NCBI GenBank assembly: GCA_014529385.2
Contig: CM043946.1
Coordinates: 37,148,058 to 37,212,057, forward strand
Reading direction: 5' to 3'
Length of the DNA stretch: 64,000 nt
Source of the DNA: Adiantum capillus-veneris
Taxonomy: Eukaryota; Streptophyta; Polypodiopsida; Polypodiales; Pteridaceae
This document shows, in pieces, positions 1 to 11,206 of the stretch. The notes under the pieces are model-generated. The model was not told where the DNA came from. It did no database searches and was given only the letters and a program-made list of their open reading frames with translations. Every line of letters starts with the position of its first letter. Position 1 is the first letter of the stretch. A program made the position numbers and the translations under genes.

Positions 1-732
1 ATGGAAACAGGTTTGAAGTTGAGTCTACATGATGCTGGCGATCCTGCTGATGTCACTCTTTACCAAACTGCTGTTGGCTGCCTCATTTATGTATGCAGCA
101 CGAGGCCAGATATTCAGTTTGCAGTCTCGCAGGTCAGCAGATTTATGCATAGCCCAGGGTCTAAGCATTGGCAGGCTGTCAAGAGGATTTTCCGCTACCT
201 TAGTGGCACTTTACATCTTGGCTTGTTTTATCCCAAGGGGGGATCATTGCCGCTAGACTTACATGCTTTTTCGGACTCAGATTGGGCTGGTTGTTTTGAC
301 ACGCGAGTGTCCACAAGTGGTTTTTGTTTCATGCTTGGCAGTTCATGTATATCATGGTTGAGCAAGAAGCAACCTACTGTGGCCACTTCGAGTTGTGAGG
401 CTGAGTACAGGGCAGTCTTCACAGCTACGGTTGAGTGTGTATGGCTCAGACGCCTTATGGCTGACTTGGGTGTTGGACAGGACACTGCCAACACTATCTA
501 CACTGACAGTCAGAGCGCATTGGCAGTTGCGAGGAACCCAGTTTTTCATGCTCGCACAAAGCACATTGAGGTGCATTACCACTATGTCAGGGAGAGGCTC
601 TCAGCAGGAGAGATCAGCTTGGCTTATGTGCCAACACAGGACAACCTTGCAGATCTTTTCACAAAGGCATTGTCTCGTGAGAAGCTTGAAGCTTTTCGCA
701 AAGCTTTGGGCTTACTCCCCTTTGTGGACTGA
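1..732 (+). CDS. copia pol C-terminus, RNase H domain (partial)
   Basis: Last 243 residues of a copia polyprotein, open from the window edge, so the true start is upstream. It holds the end of the RT region and an RNase H domain that removes RNA from the RNA/DNA hybrid during reverse transcription. Visible motifs are FSDSDWAG (residues 90-97), the acidic EAEY block (133-136), YTDSQSA (167-173) and the C-terminal DNLADLFTKAL. All four expected acidic residues of the family are present. Unlike copy 1b it keeps Gln (CAG) after LMADLGVG, where 1b has a stop. No break is seen in the visible part. Confidence 0.93.
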   Translation: METGLKLSLHDAGDPADVTLYQTAVGCLIYVCSTRPDIQFAVSQVSRFMHSPGSKHWQAVKRIFRYLSGTLHLGLFYPKGGSLPLDLHAFSDSDWAGCFDTRVSTSGFCFMLGSSCISWLSKKQPTVATSSCEAEYRAVFTATVECVWLRRLMADLGVGQDTANTIYTDSQSALAVARNPVFHARTKHIEVHYHYVRERLSAGEISLAYVPTQDNLADLFTKALSREKLEAFRKALGLLPFVD

Positions 733-795
733 TCCTGTCCTCAGGGCATGGCACTTCCCTTTACTCATGTGCCAGCTCTCGTTCACCGCATCACT

Positions 796-808
796 CCAGG
801 GGGGATTT
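796..808 (+). promoter_or_regulatory. polypurine tract of copia 1a
   Basis: Purine-rich CCAGGGGGGATTT lies immediately before the LTR, the expected plus-strand primer position. The same tract adjoins the LTR of copy 1b (37685-37697, opposite strand). Confidence 0.8.
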
Positions 809-1034
809 GTTACCATATACATGTGGTAGTGATGTGTGTGAACGCACTAGGACCGCCGGGGCATTTTTTCCCTCTTTAGGAGGTTTTTTCCCCCGTGCAT
901 TATATATACGCCCATCACTCTAGGGCTATCTATCTTTCCATTGCACACTAAGTAACACACTGTCTATTGTGTGCCTTAAGCTTCCTTCGTCTTCTCCAAG
1001 CTGTGTGTGTTTCTCTGCAACCCTAATTCCAACA
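809..1034 (+). repeat. LTR of copia 1a
   Basis: 226 bp LTR starting TGTTACCATATACATG and ending CCCTAATTCCAACA, the canonical TG...CA ends. It nearly matches both LTRs of copy 1b (227 bp). A TATATATA stretch near 900 is the likely core promoter. The flanking gypsy gag begins directly after it. Confidence 0.93.
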
Positions 1035-1350
1035 GTTAAATGAATCTTTAAGTAGCCTGTCAATTCACCTTGCACAAGTTGTAGGTCCAAAAGGACAAGC
1101 AAAGAAGTCTGAAGAGCGAGATCCACGACCTAGGAGAGTCTTGCAATGTTGGAATTGCGGAGAGTCTGGACATGGGATGTATGAATGCAGGTGAAGGAAC
1201 TGGTCAACAACCAAGGCTTCTACAAAGACCAAATGGACCAAGACCACCTCCACAAGGGGTAGAAGGAGTTCCACCTTTGCCAGATCCAAATGTGCATGTG
1301 GTAGAGGTGACAAACTCAAATGAGGTTGACATGGAAGCAAATGGCATTAA
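1035..1350 (+). pseudogene. gypsy A gag 3' end and gag-pol junction
   Basis: Corresponds to gypsy B gag around LNESLSSLSIHLAQ through the zinc-knuckle start (CWNCGESGHGM), then the Pro-rich start of pol (GTGQQPRLLQRPNGPRPPPQ). Relative to B about 45 bp are missing across the gag-pol overlap near 1181, removing the last knuckle cysteine and the gag stop. It breaks at TTAA 1347-1350, where TTAA element 1 is inserted; coding sequence resumes at 2629. Confidence 0.85.
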
Positions 1351-2624
1351 CACTAGGTTGGTAACCTAACAGGACATAAAAGTGTCCTTTCAGGGTTTTG
1401 AAAAAAACCTCCAAAATCATAGTAGATCCACTCATTTTGTAAAATCCTTTCATGAGGTTATAGTTCAAGGCCTACTACACATGGAAAAAATCATAAACTT
1501 GTAAAATTTCTCATCTTTTGGTCACACCAAGCCTCCAAAGCTGATGAGCCAGTGCATTTTCATCAAAACAGTCATTTCTTACGTTTTGTTGCATAAAAAT
1601 AAGATTAGGGAATTTTGTAGGACTTGAGATTAATTCCCTAGTTAACTTCAATGGGTTGGTGATCAGAACATATGATTGCTTCTCACTCACTATTTTTTGT
1701 TTTGCCAAAACAAATAGGTACAAAAAAGTTGAATTTTTACCATTCTGCAAACCTATCATCAAAGTTTCTATAGCCACGCTCAATACAAATAATATATGCA
1801 TGTTTTCTTAGTTTCCTATTGTCCTTTATGTTCATAAGGAGCCATGGAGCATGTTAAAAGAATAGTACAACAAACATGAAAAAAACTGGGTTCAACATTA
1901 TGAGTTGTAGAATCCCATAGAAACTATTCAATATCTAGCCAAATTTGATCCTTATGACTAGATATGGTTACTACCTACAAAATGCATGTAGTTGTCACAA
2001 GAAACTAACAATATTGAAAAAGCTATACTTGATATACTAGAATGTTTCGTTTTCTTCTATAAGTGAAAAAACCAACCATCCTTGTATACTATGAAAAATA
2101 GGGTATTAGGTGCCCCAAAACTCAAGGAATATTAGCTTTATGTTACAATATGCGACATAGAAAATAAAAAATGCATTTGGATATCATGAAATCCACCAAA
2201 AAAATCATAGAAGAGCTAAAATTGGCTAAAAAACAGGATTTGACATTTTTTGTAGTTTGGTCATAACTTACAACTTTAATATTTATTTCTCCCTAGAAGC
2301 ATCAGGACATGTTGAGGACTACTAAAGATAGTTCTCTAGCATTATAGACCTCACAAACATGAATTCTAGAGTGGTATAATTGCAAAAAGTTGGAAAAAGC
2401 CAAAAACAGGACCCGTTTTTTCACACAGTTTAGGTTGTGAAATGTTGTGCAAGGACAAGGTTAAAGATGGAATTGATATTCCAAAAAAATGTCGAGTTTT
2501 TTTCAACTCATGAGACAACTTTCTAGATGGATAGCACCTCAAAATACATTTTGAAACTCTTGACATAATTCAAGGAAAATGGTCACTTAAGAGGACATGA
2601 AAGTGTCCCATTACCAACCTAGTG
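1351..2624 (+). mobile_element. non-autonomous TTAA-flanked TIR element 1
   Basis: 1274 bp insertion interrupting gypsy A pol. Ends are perfect 14 bp inverted repeats, CACTAGGTTGGTAA at the left and its complement at the right, followed by subterminal GGACAT/GTGTCC short palindromes. It is flanked by TTAA on both sides; the right flank has an extra TTAA (TTAATTAA) compared with the uninterrupted site in gypsy B (GGCATTAAGCG near 10110). No transposase-like ORF. TTAA targets are the hallmark of piggyBac-type transposons; the CACTA start alone would suggest CACTA elements, but those make 3 bp duplications. The superfamily call is inference; the boundaries are well supported. Confidence 0.8.
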
Positions 2625-2628
2625 TTAA

Positions 2629-3124
2629 TTAAGCGTGGCCGAGGAAAAGGTAAAGAGAAAGAAGGTGTTACATCACAGAGTGACCATGGACGAGGCAAGA
2701 AGGCAAAGGAGACCAAGGAAGCTAAGAGGACTCGACGTCGTATCAATCTCCGAGACTTCCCTCTTGGACATGGTATGGCTCCATACAACCTATTGGAAGA
2801 CATGAGAGGTAAGGGTCCTGATATCTCATGGCCTTAGTTTCTTGCATTATGCCCACAAGTTAGGAGGGATTTAATGAAGGCAGTTAGCACTAGGAGAAAG
2901 ATAAAAGAGAGTGTTACTGTTGTAAAAATTGCACATGCTGAAATGTATGAGGATATTACACCTGTGCTAGATTGTTACATCAAAGGAAGATTGGTTAGGA
3001 AAGGTCTAGTGGATGGGGGTGCACAAATTTGCATCATGACAGAAGGACTCATGCAAAGACTAGGCATGCAGATCCATGAGACACCTAAAATTAAAGTCAA
3101 AATGGCAAACAATAGCAAAGCTAG
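2629..3124 (+). pseudogene. gypsy A pol start and protease
   Basis: Continuation of gypsy A after TTAA element 1. A basic segment (KRGRGKGKEKEG..., KRTRRRINL) leads to the retroviral-type aspartic protease with LVDGGAQICIM. An in-frame TAG replaces a Gln codon at about 2836 (SWP-stop-FLALCPQ; B reads SWPQFLALC). It stops after NNSKA at the CTAG target of gypsy B (3121-3124) and resumes at 15434. Confidence 0.85.
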
Positions 3125-3383
3125 TAGAGGCGGTCCGGGGTGGGCGACAAGAAGAGCAACCTCTAGACACCCTTCAAGGCTCCCGTGCTGCTCAATGGGG
3201 TTGGGGCACAACACAACACAAACCAAAACAACAAACCACAGCCAAATCCCAACTACACAAGGGGCACCACCTAGTTTAAGAGCAAACTAGGACGCAAAAG
3301 AGGAGAATCGTTAGAGCAACCCACAAACAAGCAAGGAATTTACACTAACCCTAACACCAATGGAACACTCTCACACACTAAAA

Positions 3384-3425
<42 letters not shown>

Positions 3426-5795
3426 TGCTCGGGCTGCTTAGAAATGTATTGGCAATGATCAAGCAAACACAACTATATATTTAAGAAAGAGAGAGAAAGG
3501 GAGAGGGGGTGCTTGTTGCATTAATACCTTCTTACAAATCTGTCATGACAAATCAAAGTGAGATTAGTATTTGTTCAACATAGCTTGCGTAAATTTCACC
3601 ACAACACATAAAAAGAAAAGCCACCCTAATCACTGTCTTAAGGCCAGGGGAGTCCTCTCCACCCTGTCGCCCTCTTACAGTATGTGGGATTTATGGCTAG
3701 ATTGATGACAACACCAGAGACAAGCTATCAAGAACTTAACAAAAAACACCAAGACACTTACGCATCATTGTTGTCCATTACTTCACGTTGGAAGGGAAGT
3801 ATCCAAGCTTAGTCCAAATCCACCCTCCTTGATTCAGCAAATGTTGGGCTTACACTAGTAGGAGAAATGATAGATTTCCTACTCTCAATTGAATGATCAC
3901 TCTCTCTCTCTTACAATGGCATAGAGTTCCCTTGCTAATCCCCTATTACAACACATGCACATGCATAAGACAATGAGCTTCCACTCAAGAGCTCCTTCTA
4001 GAGAGGTTGAGCTTTGCTTCTCAAGCTATAGCAAAGTGCTCTTGCTTATGGCTCCCCTTTTGTGCTAGCTACACCCTCCTTTTATAGCAATTTTGAAGGC
4101 TAGGGTTACTCCTCTAACCATGGTTGGGTTAGATTTTCAGCAATTTATCTAATTTCTTTTGCTTGGAATTATCAAGAAGTTGGTGGGAAAAGAGAGGAGA
4201 GAGAAATGGAGGTGATAGGACTTTTCATAGTGGGTTAGTGTTAGTAGAGTTAGTATTAATTTACAAATGGAATTGGATATTTACAATGGGAGTATCCATG
4301 TAGGATACAAATAAGGAAGAAAAACTCTTAAGAGGTAAGAAAAGGTGGATTTCTTACAAGGTTGATGCTCCAAGTGTCTTGAGTAGGGCCAATTTTGACG
4401 CCTGTTGACGGTCCACTAGCTTTGACAGTACATTTTTTCTCCACTCTTGACCTTCCTTGAGAGACAAGGTAATTGAAGTTGAGTAATCAACCACCATGAT
4501 GCTGTCTTTTAAGAGAAGAGGCTGAATTTTGTGGTTTTTTTGATAGATATGGGTAAATTGGAGGAAAAATGAGACTAGGTGGTCAATTTTTGAATGGAAT
4601 TGTGTGTGGGAGGTATGAGTTCACCATGGTTTCTCTTATTCTTCAAGGTTGAGGAGAAGGTGAGTAGGGTGCAGAGAGGAGTGGTGAGAGAGGTGGGGAT
4701 GATGAGTGGAGAAATGTGTGTGAAAGAGGAAAATGATAAAGTGGAAGAGAGAGTGTGGCTGCATAGCATGGGAAAACTGGGGTCCACTAATAAAATCATA
4801 GCTCACAGCTCGTAGCTCAAAAAAATATGAAAAAAATTGAGGCAAAAGTTCAGCCCACGAGCTACAACGTTTGTTTGTATCACCTTTTCAAATTCGGAGA
4901 GCAAGTGAACTTTAAAAATTCAGCAAAACCGACCGTTTTTTTCCACTGCACAAGGTCCTTGTGGGGTCCTTCTTTGGATGATTCTTTTGAATACCTTCAA
5001 GAGTGAGCCCTCCATAGTGTATGTATGCCTGCCACCTACCCTTGACCTTATTTGGTAGGTCTATAATTGAAGATATTATTGAGATTATGATATAAGTGAA
5101 TAGTACAACTAAGAAAATCAAATATTGAGGGGTCTAAAAAATATGTACATGTCAAATATAAACAATATAAGTGGAAAAAATATAAAGGGGTCAAAAGAAA
5201 TCTCTCTCATTATGAGGCTACCATAAAAAGATAAATATTTTTGGTGTTCTAATTTTTTAGAAAAAAAAACAAAATAGATGTAGGAATGGAAAAATCACAA
5301 TAGTGAAAAAATATACACATAAATAAAACTAGTTTTTTTGGATTTTTGTTGGGGTGGAGTTACATCAAATATAAGAGAAGCTTACATGAAAATATTTCTA
5401 TATGGAATAAAGAATATGAAAAATGGTAAGAAAAATTGTGGTAATGGTGAGGCAATGTACAGAGCATAAATAACACACACCTAGGTAGAAATATTAAAAT
5501 AAATACCAAAATTATTATGAAAAAATCTTTTATTTATGCCCTATATACAAAGAAATATTTACATACGCATGGGCCATAATATACTTATATTTTTTATTTT
5601 ATTTTTTATTTTTTTGGCTCAACTAGCCCAATGACTAGCTAATTGAGGGTTTTTTAAGAAGATATGGAAAAAGTCCCGTGACTCACGCACGCCTATGTAC
5701 AGTGAAATGGTAGGGATAGCCACAGTGTTTGGGTGATTTTGGTAGGGTGAGGTAACTCACTGTGGCAATTACAAAGAGCTGAAAAACGGCTATCA
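3125..5795 (-). repeat. gypsy B 3' LTR
   Basis: 2671 bp. On the minus strand it begins TGATAGCCGTTTTTC and ends CCGGACCGCCTCTA. It nearly matches 12754-15433 with scattered substitutions and small indels. It holds a GA tract (3387-3422) and a TATAAAAGG box (minus strand, near 4080). The small ORFs on both strands near 4575-4815 recur in the other LTR only because the LTRs are copies; they show no coding features. Confidence 0.93.
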
Positions 5796-5811
5796 TTAGC
5801 CCTCCCCCTGG
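5796..5811 (-). promoter_or_regulatory. polypurine tract of gypsy B
   Basis: Minus-strand CCAGGGGGAGGGCTAA directly precedes the LTR start TGATAG. Gypsy A has the same arrangement at 19971-19985 (TGGGGGAGGGCTAA). Confidence 0.8.
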
Positions 5812-5823
5812 ATGATGGTATAT

Positions 5824-6933
5824 TCATGTACCATCATAGAGCATCTTTTCCAAAGAGAGTGCTTCAGAGTCCTTGTCGAGATCTTTATTGTTTGGCCCCT
5901 CAGAATTTTGGCTAGAGTTACACTCATGCTTCATGTAACAATACTTACATGAGACAATGGCCTTTTGACAGATCTTTGGTAGATCCTTTGGTAGAAGGCG
6001 ACTCAAATAGGGCTTCAAGCGATACCCGTTTACTTTCTTGGAGTGCTCTTTACCATTCAAGTCCATAAGCTGATAGTAACTTGAATTGAAAACCTTCTTG
6101 ACTATGTATGGCCCTTGCCATCTTGTTTCAAATTTGGCATCAAAACGATTGTCAAGTCGATTGTCATACCTTAGTACGAGCTCTCCTTCCTTGATGCCTT
6201 TGTCCTTTAGTTTCTTGTCAAGCTTCTCCTTTGTCTGTGTGGCTTTCCTCTTATAGCACTCGTATGCTGCTTCTCTTTTCCACTCAAGCTCAGCTAAGGT
6301 AAGAAGTCGATCCATCCATGCTTCTTGATCATCTTGTGCTGATTTGCCATGAAGTCGCATTGTTGGAATGTTTAGCTCAATTGGCTGTAAAGCCTCTTGA
6401 CCATAGACCAAGTGAAATGGTGTGAACTCCGTGGCTTCCCTATATGTGGTTCGATACGCCCACAAGGCACCATCCAAGAAGTCATCCCACAACTTTGTCT
6501 TGTTTTTCACCATCTTTCTAATGATGCCTGCAATGACACCATTAGCTTTTTCTACCAAACCATTTGATTGGGGATAGTAGGGTGTACTGTGACGATGTAG
6601 AATGCGAAGTTCTTCACAGACTTCTGTGAGCAATCCCTTTCTAAACCCGGGACCATTATCAGAAACAATGTCCAAAGGTGTGCCAAATCTACAACAAATG
6701 TGAGTGTAGACGAATTTGCTCACTGTCTTCTCATTTACCTTTGCCACACTTTGTGCTTCCACCCACCTAGTCATATAGTCTACAGCCACTAGAATGTAGA
6801 GTTTACCATTTTTTGTCCTAGGCAGAGGACCCATAGCATCAATGCCCCACTTTTCAAAGGGTGCATTTGCAAGCACGATTTGCCTTGGACCATAAACCAA
6901 TCTTCTATTCCCATTACCTGACAATTGTGACAA
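5824..6933 (-). pseudogene. gypsy B integrase, catalytic core and C-terminus
   Basis: 369-residue frame holding the integrase that inserts cDNA into the host genome. The DDE triad is visible: Asp in WGIDAMGPLP, Asp in IVSDNGPGF, Glu in PQSNGLVEKANG. The C-terminal part includes YRTTYREATEFTPFHLVYG and WQGPYIVKKVF, typical of gypsy integrases. No chromodomain is visible, as expected for Tat. The zinc-binding part lies in another frame (6789-8264), so a 1 nt indel near 6920 separates them. The first ATG of this frame is not a true start. Confidence 0.9.
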
Positions 6934-8264
6934 CTTTTACACCAATGTTGGACATCCACATGCAGACTTGGCCAAACATACCCCGCAAGCAAAATCTTCT
7001 TCACAGCTAATTCTTGGGCAAAATGACCACCACATGCTTCTTCATGCAAACCTTTTAGAATGGCTGGAATTTCCTCAATAGTTGGTACTCTTCTGCATAC
7101 TTGATCCCTCCCTCTTTGATAGAGGGAGCCTTCTAGGAAGAGATATGCGCTTGCCTTCTTCATGAGTCTCCTCTTCTGAGCCTTCGTGAAGTCTTGTGGA
7201 AACTCGCCCTCCAAAATGTAGCTAATAATGGGAGTCAATGACTCCAATCCCTGGTATCTAGGTTGCTTGATAGTTGCTTCCACCATGATGACCTGCACTT
7301 CTTTCTCAACACATGTAACTACTTGTTGTGCAAGTAAATCGGCATCTTCATTCTGTTTCCTAGGAATATGATATAGTTGCACTTCTTCAAATTGATTAAA
7401 CAATCTACGAATGGCATGAACTTTTGTCCGTAAGCTTTCATTCTTGCATGCCCAAATGCCTAAAATCTGTTTGACAATGAGAAGTGCATCTCCCTTTACC
7501 ATGAGGCGTTGTATCCCTTGGCCAATGCACATCTTCAAACCATGAATTAGTGTGTCGTATTCTGCTTCATTGTTGCTAGCTGAACTTGGTAGAATGAACT
7601 TCTCTTTCATGACCACCTCTCCACTTGGGTTGAGCAACACTAGCCCTCCCCCTGCTTTTCCTGTGGCTCGACGAAAAGCTCCATCAAAGAACAAGGTAAA
7701 AGTATTCGGAATACTTTTTGGTGGTGGTAATGGTAGGGTCTTTACTTCAGGCACCTTAATCTCCTTTTCATGCACCCTATAAGTGAGAATCCCTGCCAAT
7801 TGTGCACGGACACTATCTTCTACCTTGAAAGAGTATTGAAACTCTTGCAACTCCATAATCCACTTTGAGATCCTAGTACTAAGATTCATTTGAGATGACA
7901 CCCAAGGGAACAAATTCTTTGCAGTGAGAATTACAAAAGGTTTTGGTAGCAGGTAGGATCTAAACTTTCTCACCACAAACATGAGAGAAAGCATCATGAG
8001 TTCTGCTTCTGTGTAGTCTCTCTCCAAAGCATTCATGACCATACTAGCAAAGTAGATGGGTCGCATCCTTGTACTGTGGGGATCTTGTTGTAGCAACACA
8101 GCACCAATTGTTTCCCTTCCAACACTAGAGCTAACAAAGAATGTGTACTCCCAACAAGGAGCCATGAGTGTTGGTAGCTCTGACAAACTGACTTTAATGT
8201 TACAAAAATACTCTTCAAGCTCATCAGACCATGCAAATTCTACTTGTTGTGTCAACTTTTGCAA
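6789..8264 (-). pseudogene. gypsy B dual RNase H and integrase zinc-binding region
   Basis: 491-residue frame. Residues 1-165 are the degenerate gypsy RNase H after RT (FFVSSSVGRETIGAVLLQQD, RPIYFASMVMNALERDYTEAE). Residues about 185-320 are a second, archaeal-type RNase H (FTLFFDGAF, NNEAEYDTLIHGL, VKGDALLIVKQI, KQNEDADLLAQQ) with its acidic residues. Then comes the integrase zinc-binding module (LHEEACGGHFA...CKSCHNCQ). Two RNase H domains in this order are diagnostic of Tat gypsy elements. Upstream it is out of frame with RT: compared with gypsy A, one base is missing near 8260. Confidence 0.9.
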
Positions 8265-10318
8265 GGATGAAGCAACTCCGAAGCTAAGTGAATAAAGCGT
8301 GACATATACTTCACTTTTTGAATGAATGATAGGACCTCTTTGAGATTCTTGGGTGAGGGGAGCTCAATAAGAGCCTTTGCCTTTGAAGGATCCACCTCAA
8401 TGCCTTTATAGGAAACCTTGTGACCAAGCAAGATCACTTCATCCTCAGCTATGTGACACTTGTCGGGGTTGAGTTGACCTCCCATGTCATAGAGCTTCTT
8501 TAAACCTTCTTCTACCCTTTGTAGATGCAATGATTTTGAGCTATAAATGCAAAAATCATCAATAAAAACCCTAATGGACTTTCCAAAGAATGCTTGAAAC
8601 ACCATGTTCATGAAGCGTTGGAAAGTTGCAGGAGCATTTGTCAGGCCAAATGGCATGACTCTAAAAGCATAACAACCCCAAGGAGTGATAAAGGTTGTTT
8701 TCAATTGATCCTCCAATGCGATACCTATTTGAAAGTAACCCGAGTAGCCATCACACACAGTGTACTTCTCATGACTAGCTACTTCATTTAGTATCTCATC
8801 CTGAAATGGGAGGGGAAAGTGATCTCTTTTTGTTGCCTCATTAAGTGGACGATAATCCACACACACCCTCCACTTGCCGTTTTTCTTAGGAGTGACAACA
8901 ACGGGAGAGACCCACTCTGAATTCTCCACTGGATAAATGAAACCTGCTGCTAGAAGCTTTCTTACTTCCTTGAGTAGAGCCTGCTCCTTAATGACTCCTA
9001 GCCTTCGTAGCTTTTGAGCTTTAGGTGTGGCCTCTGGCTTCAACTCAATCTTGTGTTGAAAAACATCTACTCCACGCACATCGGTGTAGTCTTTAGCAAA
9101 AAGCCTCGAAAATTTCCTTAGCACACATTTGAACTCCTCTCTTTCATCCTTTGTAAGTGTTGTAGACAACATACCTTCTAACATTCCTTCATCTTCCACC
9201 TTTTGGTTCTCTTGGGAACCTACCTCTTCCAAACCTCGAGAAGAGGTCTCCTGGTTGCTTGGCTTAAACCTTACCCCCATGAATTCAATGGAGGACTCCT
9301 CTTCAGTAATGCTGCCGCTACTTTCTTCTTCTGAAGTGTTTTCAGTCCAATCTTCTTCCGTCTCACTTCGAGACAATTCTTCATGGAGCCCCTCTTGGCG
9401 TTGCTCCTTCATGTCAAAGACAACCTTCTTGTGATTTTCATTCCTGCAAATTATCTTTCCACTCTCCCAATCCTGCAAAGCTCGCATTTTCATTAGCCAT
9501 GGTCTTCCTAGGATAAATGGGTAACCATTTCCCTTGGTAGACATGACATAGAAATCCACTGCCTTCTTAATGCCAAAGGCCTCCTCAAAAACATTTTTAC
9601 AAATGCCTACGCACCTAGCCTTGCTATTGTTTGCCATTTTCACTTTGATTTCAGGTGTCTCATGGATGTGCATGCCTAGTCTTTGCATGAGCCCTTCTGT
9701 CATGATGCAAATTTGTGCACCCCCATCCACTAGACCTTTCCTGACCAATCTTCCTTTTATGTAACAATCTAGCACAGGTGTAATATCCTCGTTCATTTCA
9801 GCATGTGCAATTTTTACAACAGGAAAACTCTCTTTTACCTTTCTCCTAGTGCTAACTGCCTTTGTTAAATCCCTCCTAACTTGTGGGCATAATGCAAGAA
9901 ACTGAGGCCATGAGATATCAGGACCCTTACCTTGCATGTCTTCCAACAGGTTGTATGGAGCCATACCATGTCCAAGAGGGAAGTCTTGGAGATTGATACG
10001 ACGTCGAGTCCTCTTAGCTTCCTTGGTCTCCTTTGCCTTCTTGCCTTGTCCATGGTCACTCTGTGATGGGACACCCTCTTTCTCTTTACCTTTTCCTCGG
10101 CCACGCTTAATGCCATTTGCTTCCATGTCAACCTCATTTGAGTTTGTCACCTCTACCACATGCACATTTGGATCTGGCAAAGGTGGAACTCCTTCTACCC
10201 CTTGTGGAGGTGGTCTTGGTCCATTTGGTCTTTGTAGAAGCCTTGGTTGTTGACCAGTTCCTTCACTTGCATTCATCACTGGGTAATTCAAGTTAGGTCT
10301 CCCTGGGGCCAAGGACAA
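8252..10318 (-). pseudogene. gypsy B protease and reverse transcriptase
   Basis: 688-residue frame. It starts Pro-rich and basic (about 1-110), then aspartic protease with LVDGGAQICIM (196-206; DGG instead of the usual DSG/DTG), a Glu/Ser-rich acidic linker (about 310-370) and RT (about 400-650) with WRVCVDYRPLNEATK, MPFGLTNAPATFQ and VFIDDF (catalytic Asp pair). The frame opens 31 nt before the gag stop in the -1 frame; the first ATG is at 10276. Gypsy A shows RT running unbroken into RNase H, so the end at 8252 is a frameshift mutation. Confidence 0.9.
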
Positions 10319-11091
10319 TTATACATCCCATGTCCAGACTCTCCGCAATTCCAACATTGCAAGACTCTCCTAGGTCGTGGATCTCGCTCTTCAGACTTCT
10401 TTGCTTGTCCCTTTGGACCTACAACTTGTGCAAGGTGAATTGACAAGCTGCTTAAAGATTCATTTAACTTCTCAATCACGTCAGTCGTTACCTCAGGAAG
10501 CTCCCTCGATGTTGATGCTTGTGACTTACCTTTGGGTCTAAGACTTTCTATTGGAACCTCTCCCCTTAAGCACTTGAGTTTCCTATATTTCTCAGCAGCC
10601 CTAGTTTCAGCTGCATCAAAGGTAGCAGGTGCACCCGCCTCAACTTTTACCTTAAGGTGAGGAAAGAGTTCGGCTATGAACCTCTCCTTCTTTAGAAATT
10701 TTGCACCATCACCAGGGTTAGCAACATTTCGTATCCATAGAGCCCAAAGACGTAGAAACTCTTGCTTGTACAAGTAGTAGTCATCTAAGTCTTTTTGCTT
10801 ATGAGAAACAATGTCTTGCCATAATTTTTGAGTGTTTTGGGGATCAAAGAAGTATTTCTTGAAACGATTCAAAACTTCTGTGTAATTCCCCTTAACTTCC
10901 TCAGGCAAAGAGTCAAACCAAGTACTAGCATCTTTCCTAAGGACCACCTCAAACATTTCTACACGTTCTTGATCGGTTACTATCCTCTTGATACGGCAAG
11001 ACATCTTGAAATTTGCTAAAAATAATTCTGCATCCTCTCCAGGCTCTCCAAAGAAAAGAGGATATCCAGACATTTGGCGTTGGCTCTCCAT
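10288..11091 (-). CDS. gag: gypsy B Gag
   Basis: 267 residues from MESQRQMSGYPLFFGEP. Retrotransposon capsid-type region (FKMSCRIKRIV, STWFDSLPEEVKGNYTEVLNRFKKYF), then a nucleocapsid zinc knuckle CWNCGESGHGMYNC (CX2CX4HX4C, about 246-259) that binds RNA. It stops just after the knuckle, overlapping pol by 31 nt with pol in the -1 frame. Either -1 frameshifting is used or an indel separated one original frame; I saw no classical slippery heptamer. Gag itself is unbroken. Confidence 0.9.
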   Translation of the reverse strand: MESQRQMSGYPLFFGEPGEDAELFLANFKMSCRIKRIVTDQERVEMFEVVLRKDASTWFDSLPEEVKGNYTEVLNRFKKYFFDPQNTQKLWQDIVSHKQKDLDDYYLYKQEFLRLWALWIRNVANPGDGAKFLKKERFIAELFPHLKVKVEAGAPATFDAAETRAAEKYRKLKCLRGEVPIESLRPKGKSQASTSRELPEVTTDVIEKLNESLSSLSIHLAQVVGPKGQAKKSEERDPRPRRVLQCWNCGESGHGMYNCPWPQGDLT

Positions 11092-11206
11092 TATTATGAA
11101 AGATTACAACACGAGTTACGATAAGGGATACAATAGAGATTTAGAACCACTCGCCTGCAAATGAAGAAGTAAGAAAATACCACTCTAGGTTTTGTTCTTC
11201 AGCTAT

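Larger units (their letters stand above)
1..1034 (+). mobile_element. Ty1/copia retrotransposon copy 1a, 3' end
   Basis: The 3' part of a copia element enters from the left edge: end of pol, polypurine tract and one LTR. It belongs to the same family as the nearly complete copy at 37458-42635; the coding region and the 226 bp LTR match closely. The sequence just after the LTR (from 1035) is gag of a gypsy element, so this copia inserted into that gag. The 5' half and the left target-site duplication lie outside the window. Confidence 0.95.

Noticed and set aside
1351-2624. Assignment of the CACTAGG-ended elements to the CACTA (En/Spm) superfamily
   Set aside because: The terminal CACTA fits, but both copies sit at TTAA and copy 2 shows an exact 4 bp TTAA duplication against an empty site; CACTA elements give 3 bp.
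4575-4815. Overlapping 73-74 codon ORFs on both strands, repeated at 14216-14456
   Set aside because: They recur only because they lie in the two LTRs of gypsy B; no domain and no coding signature.
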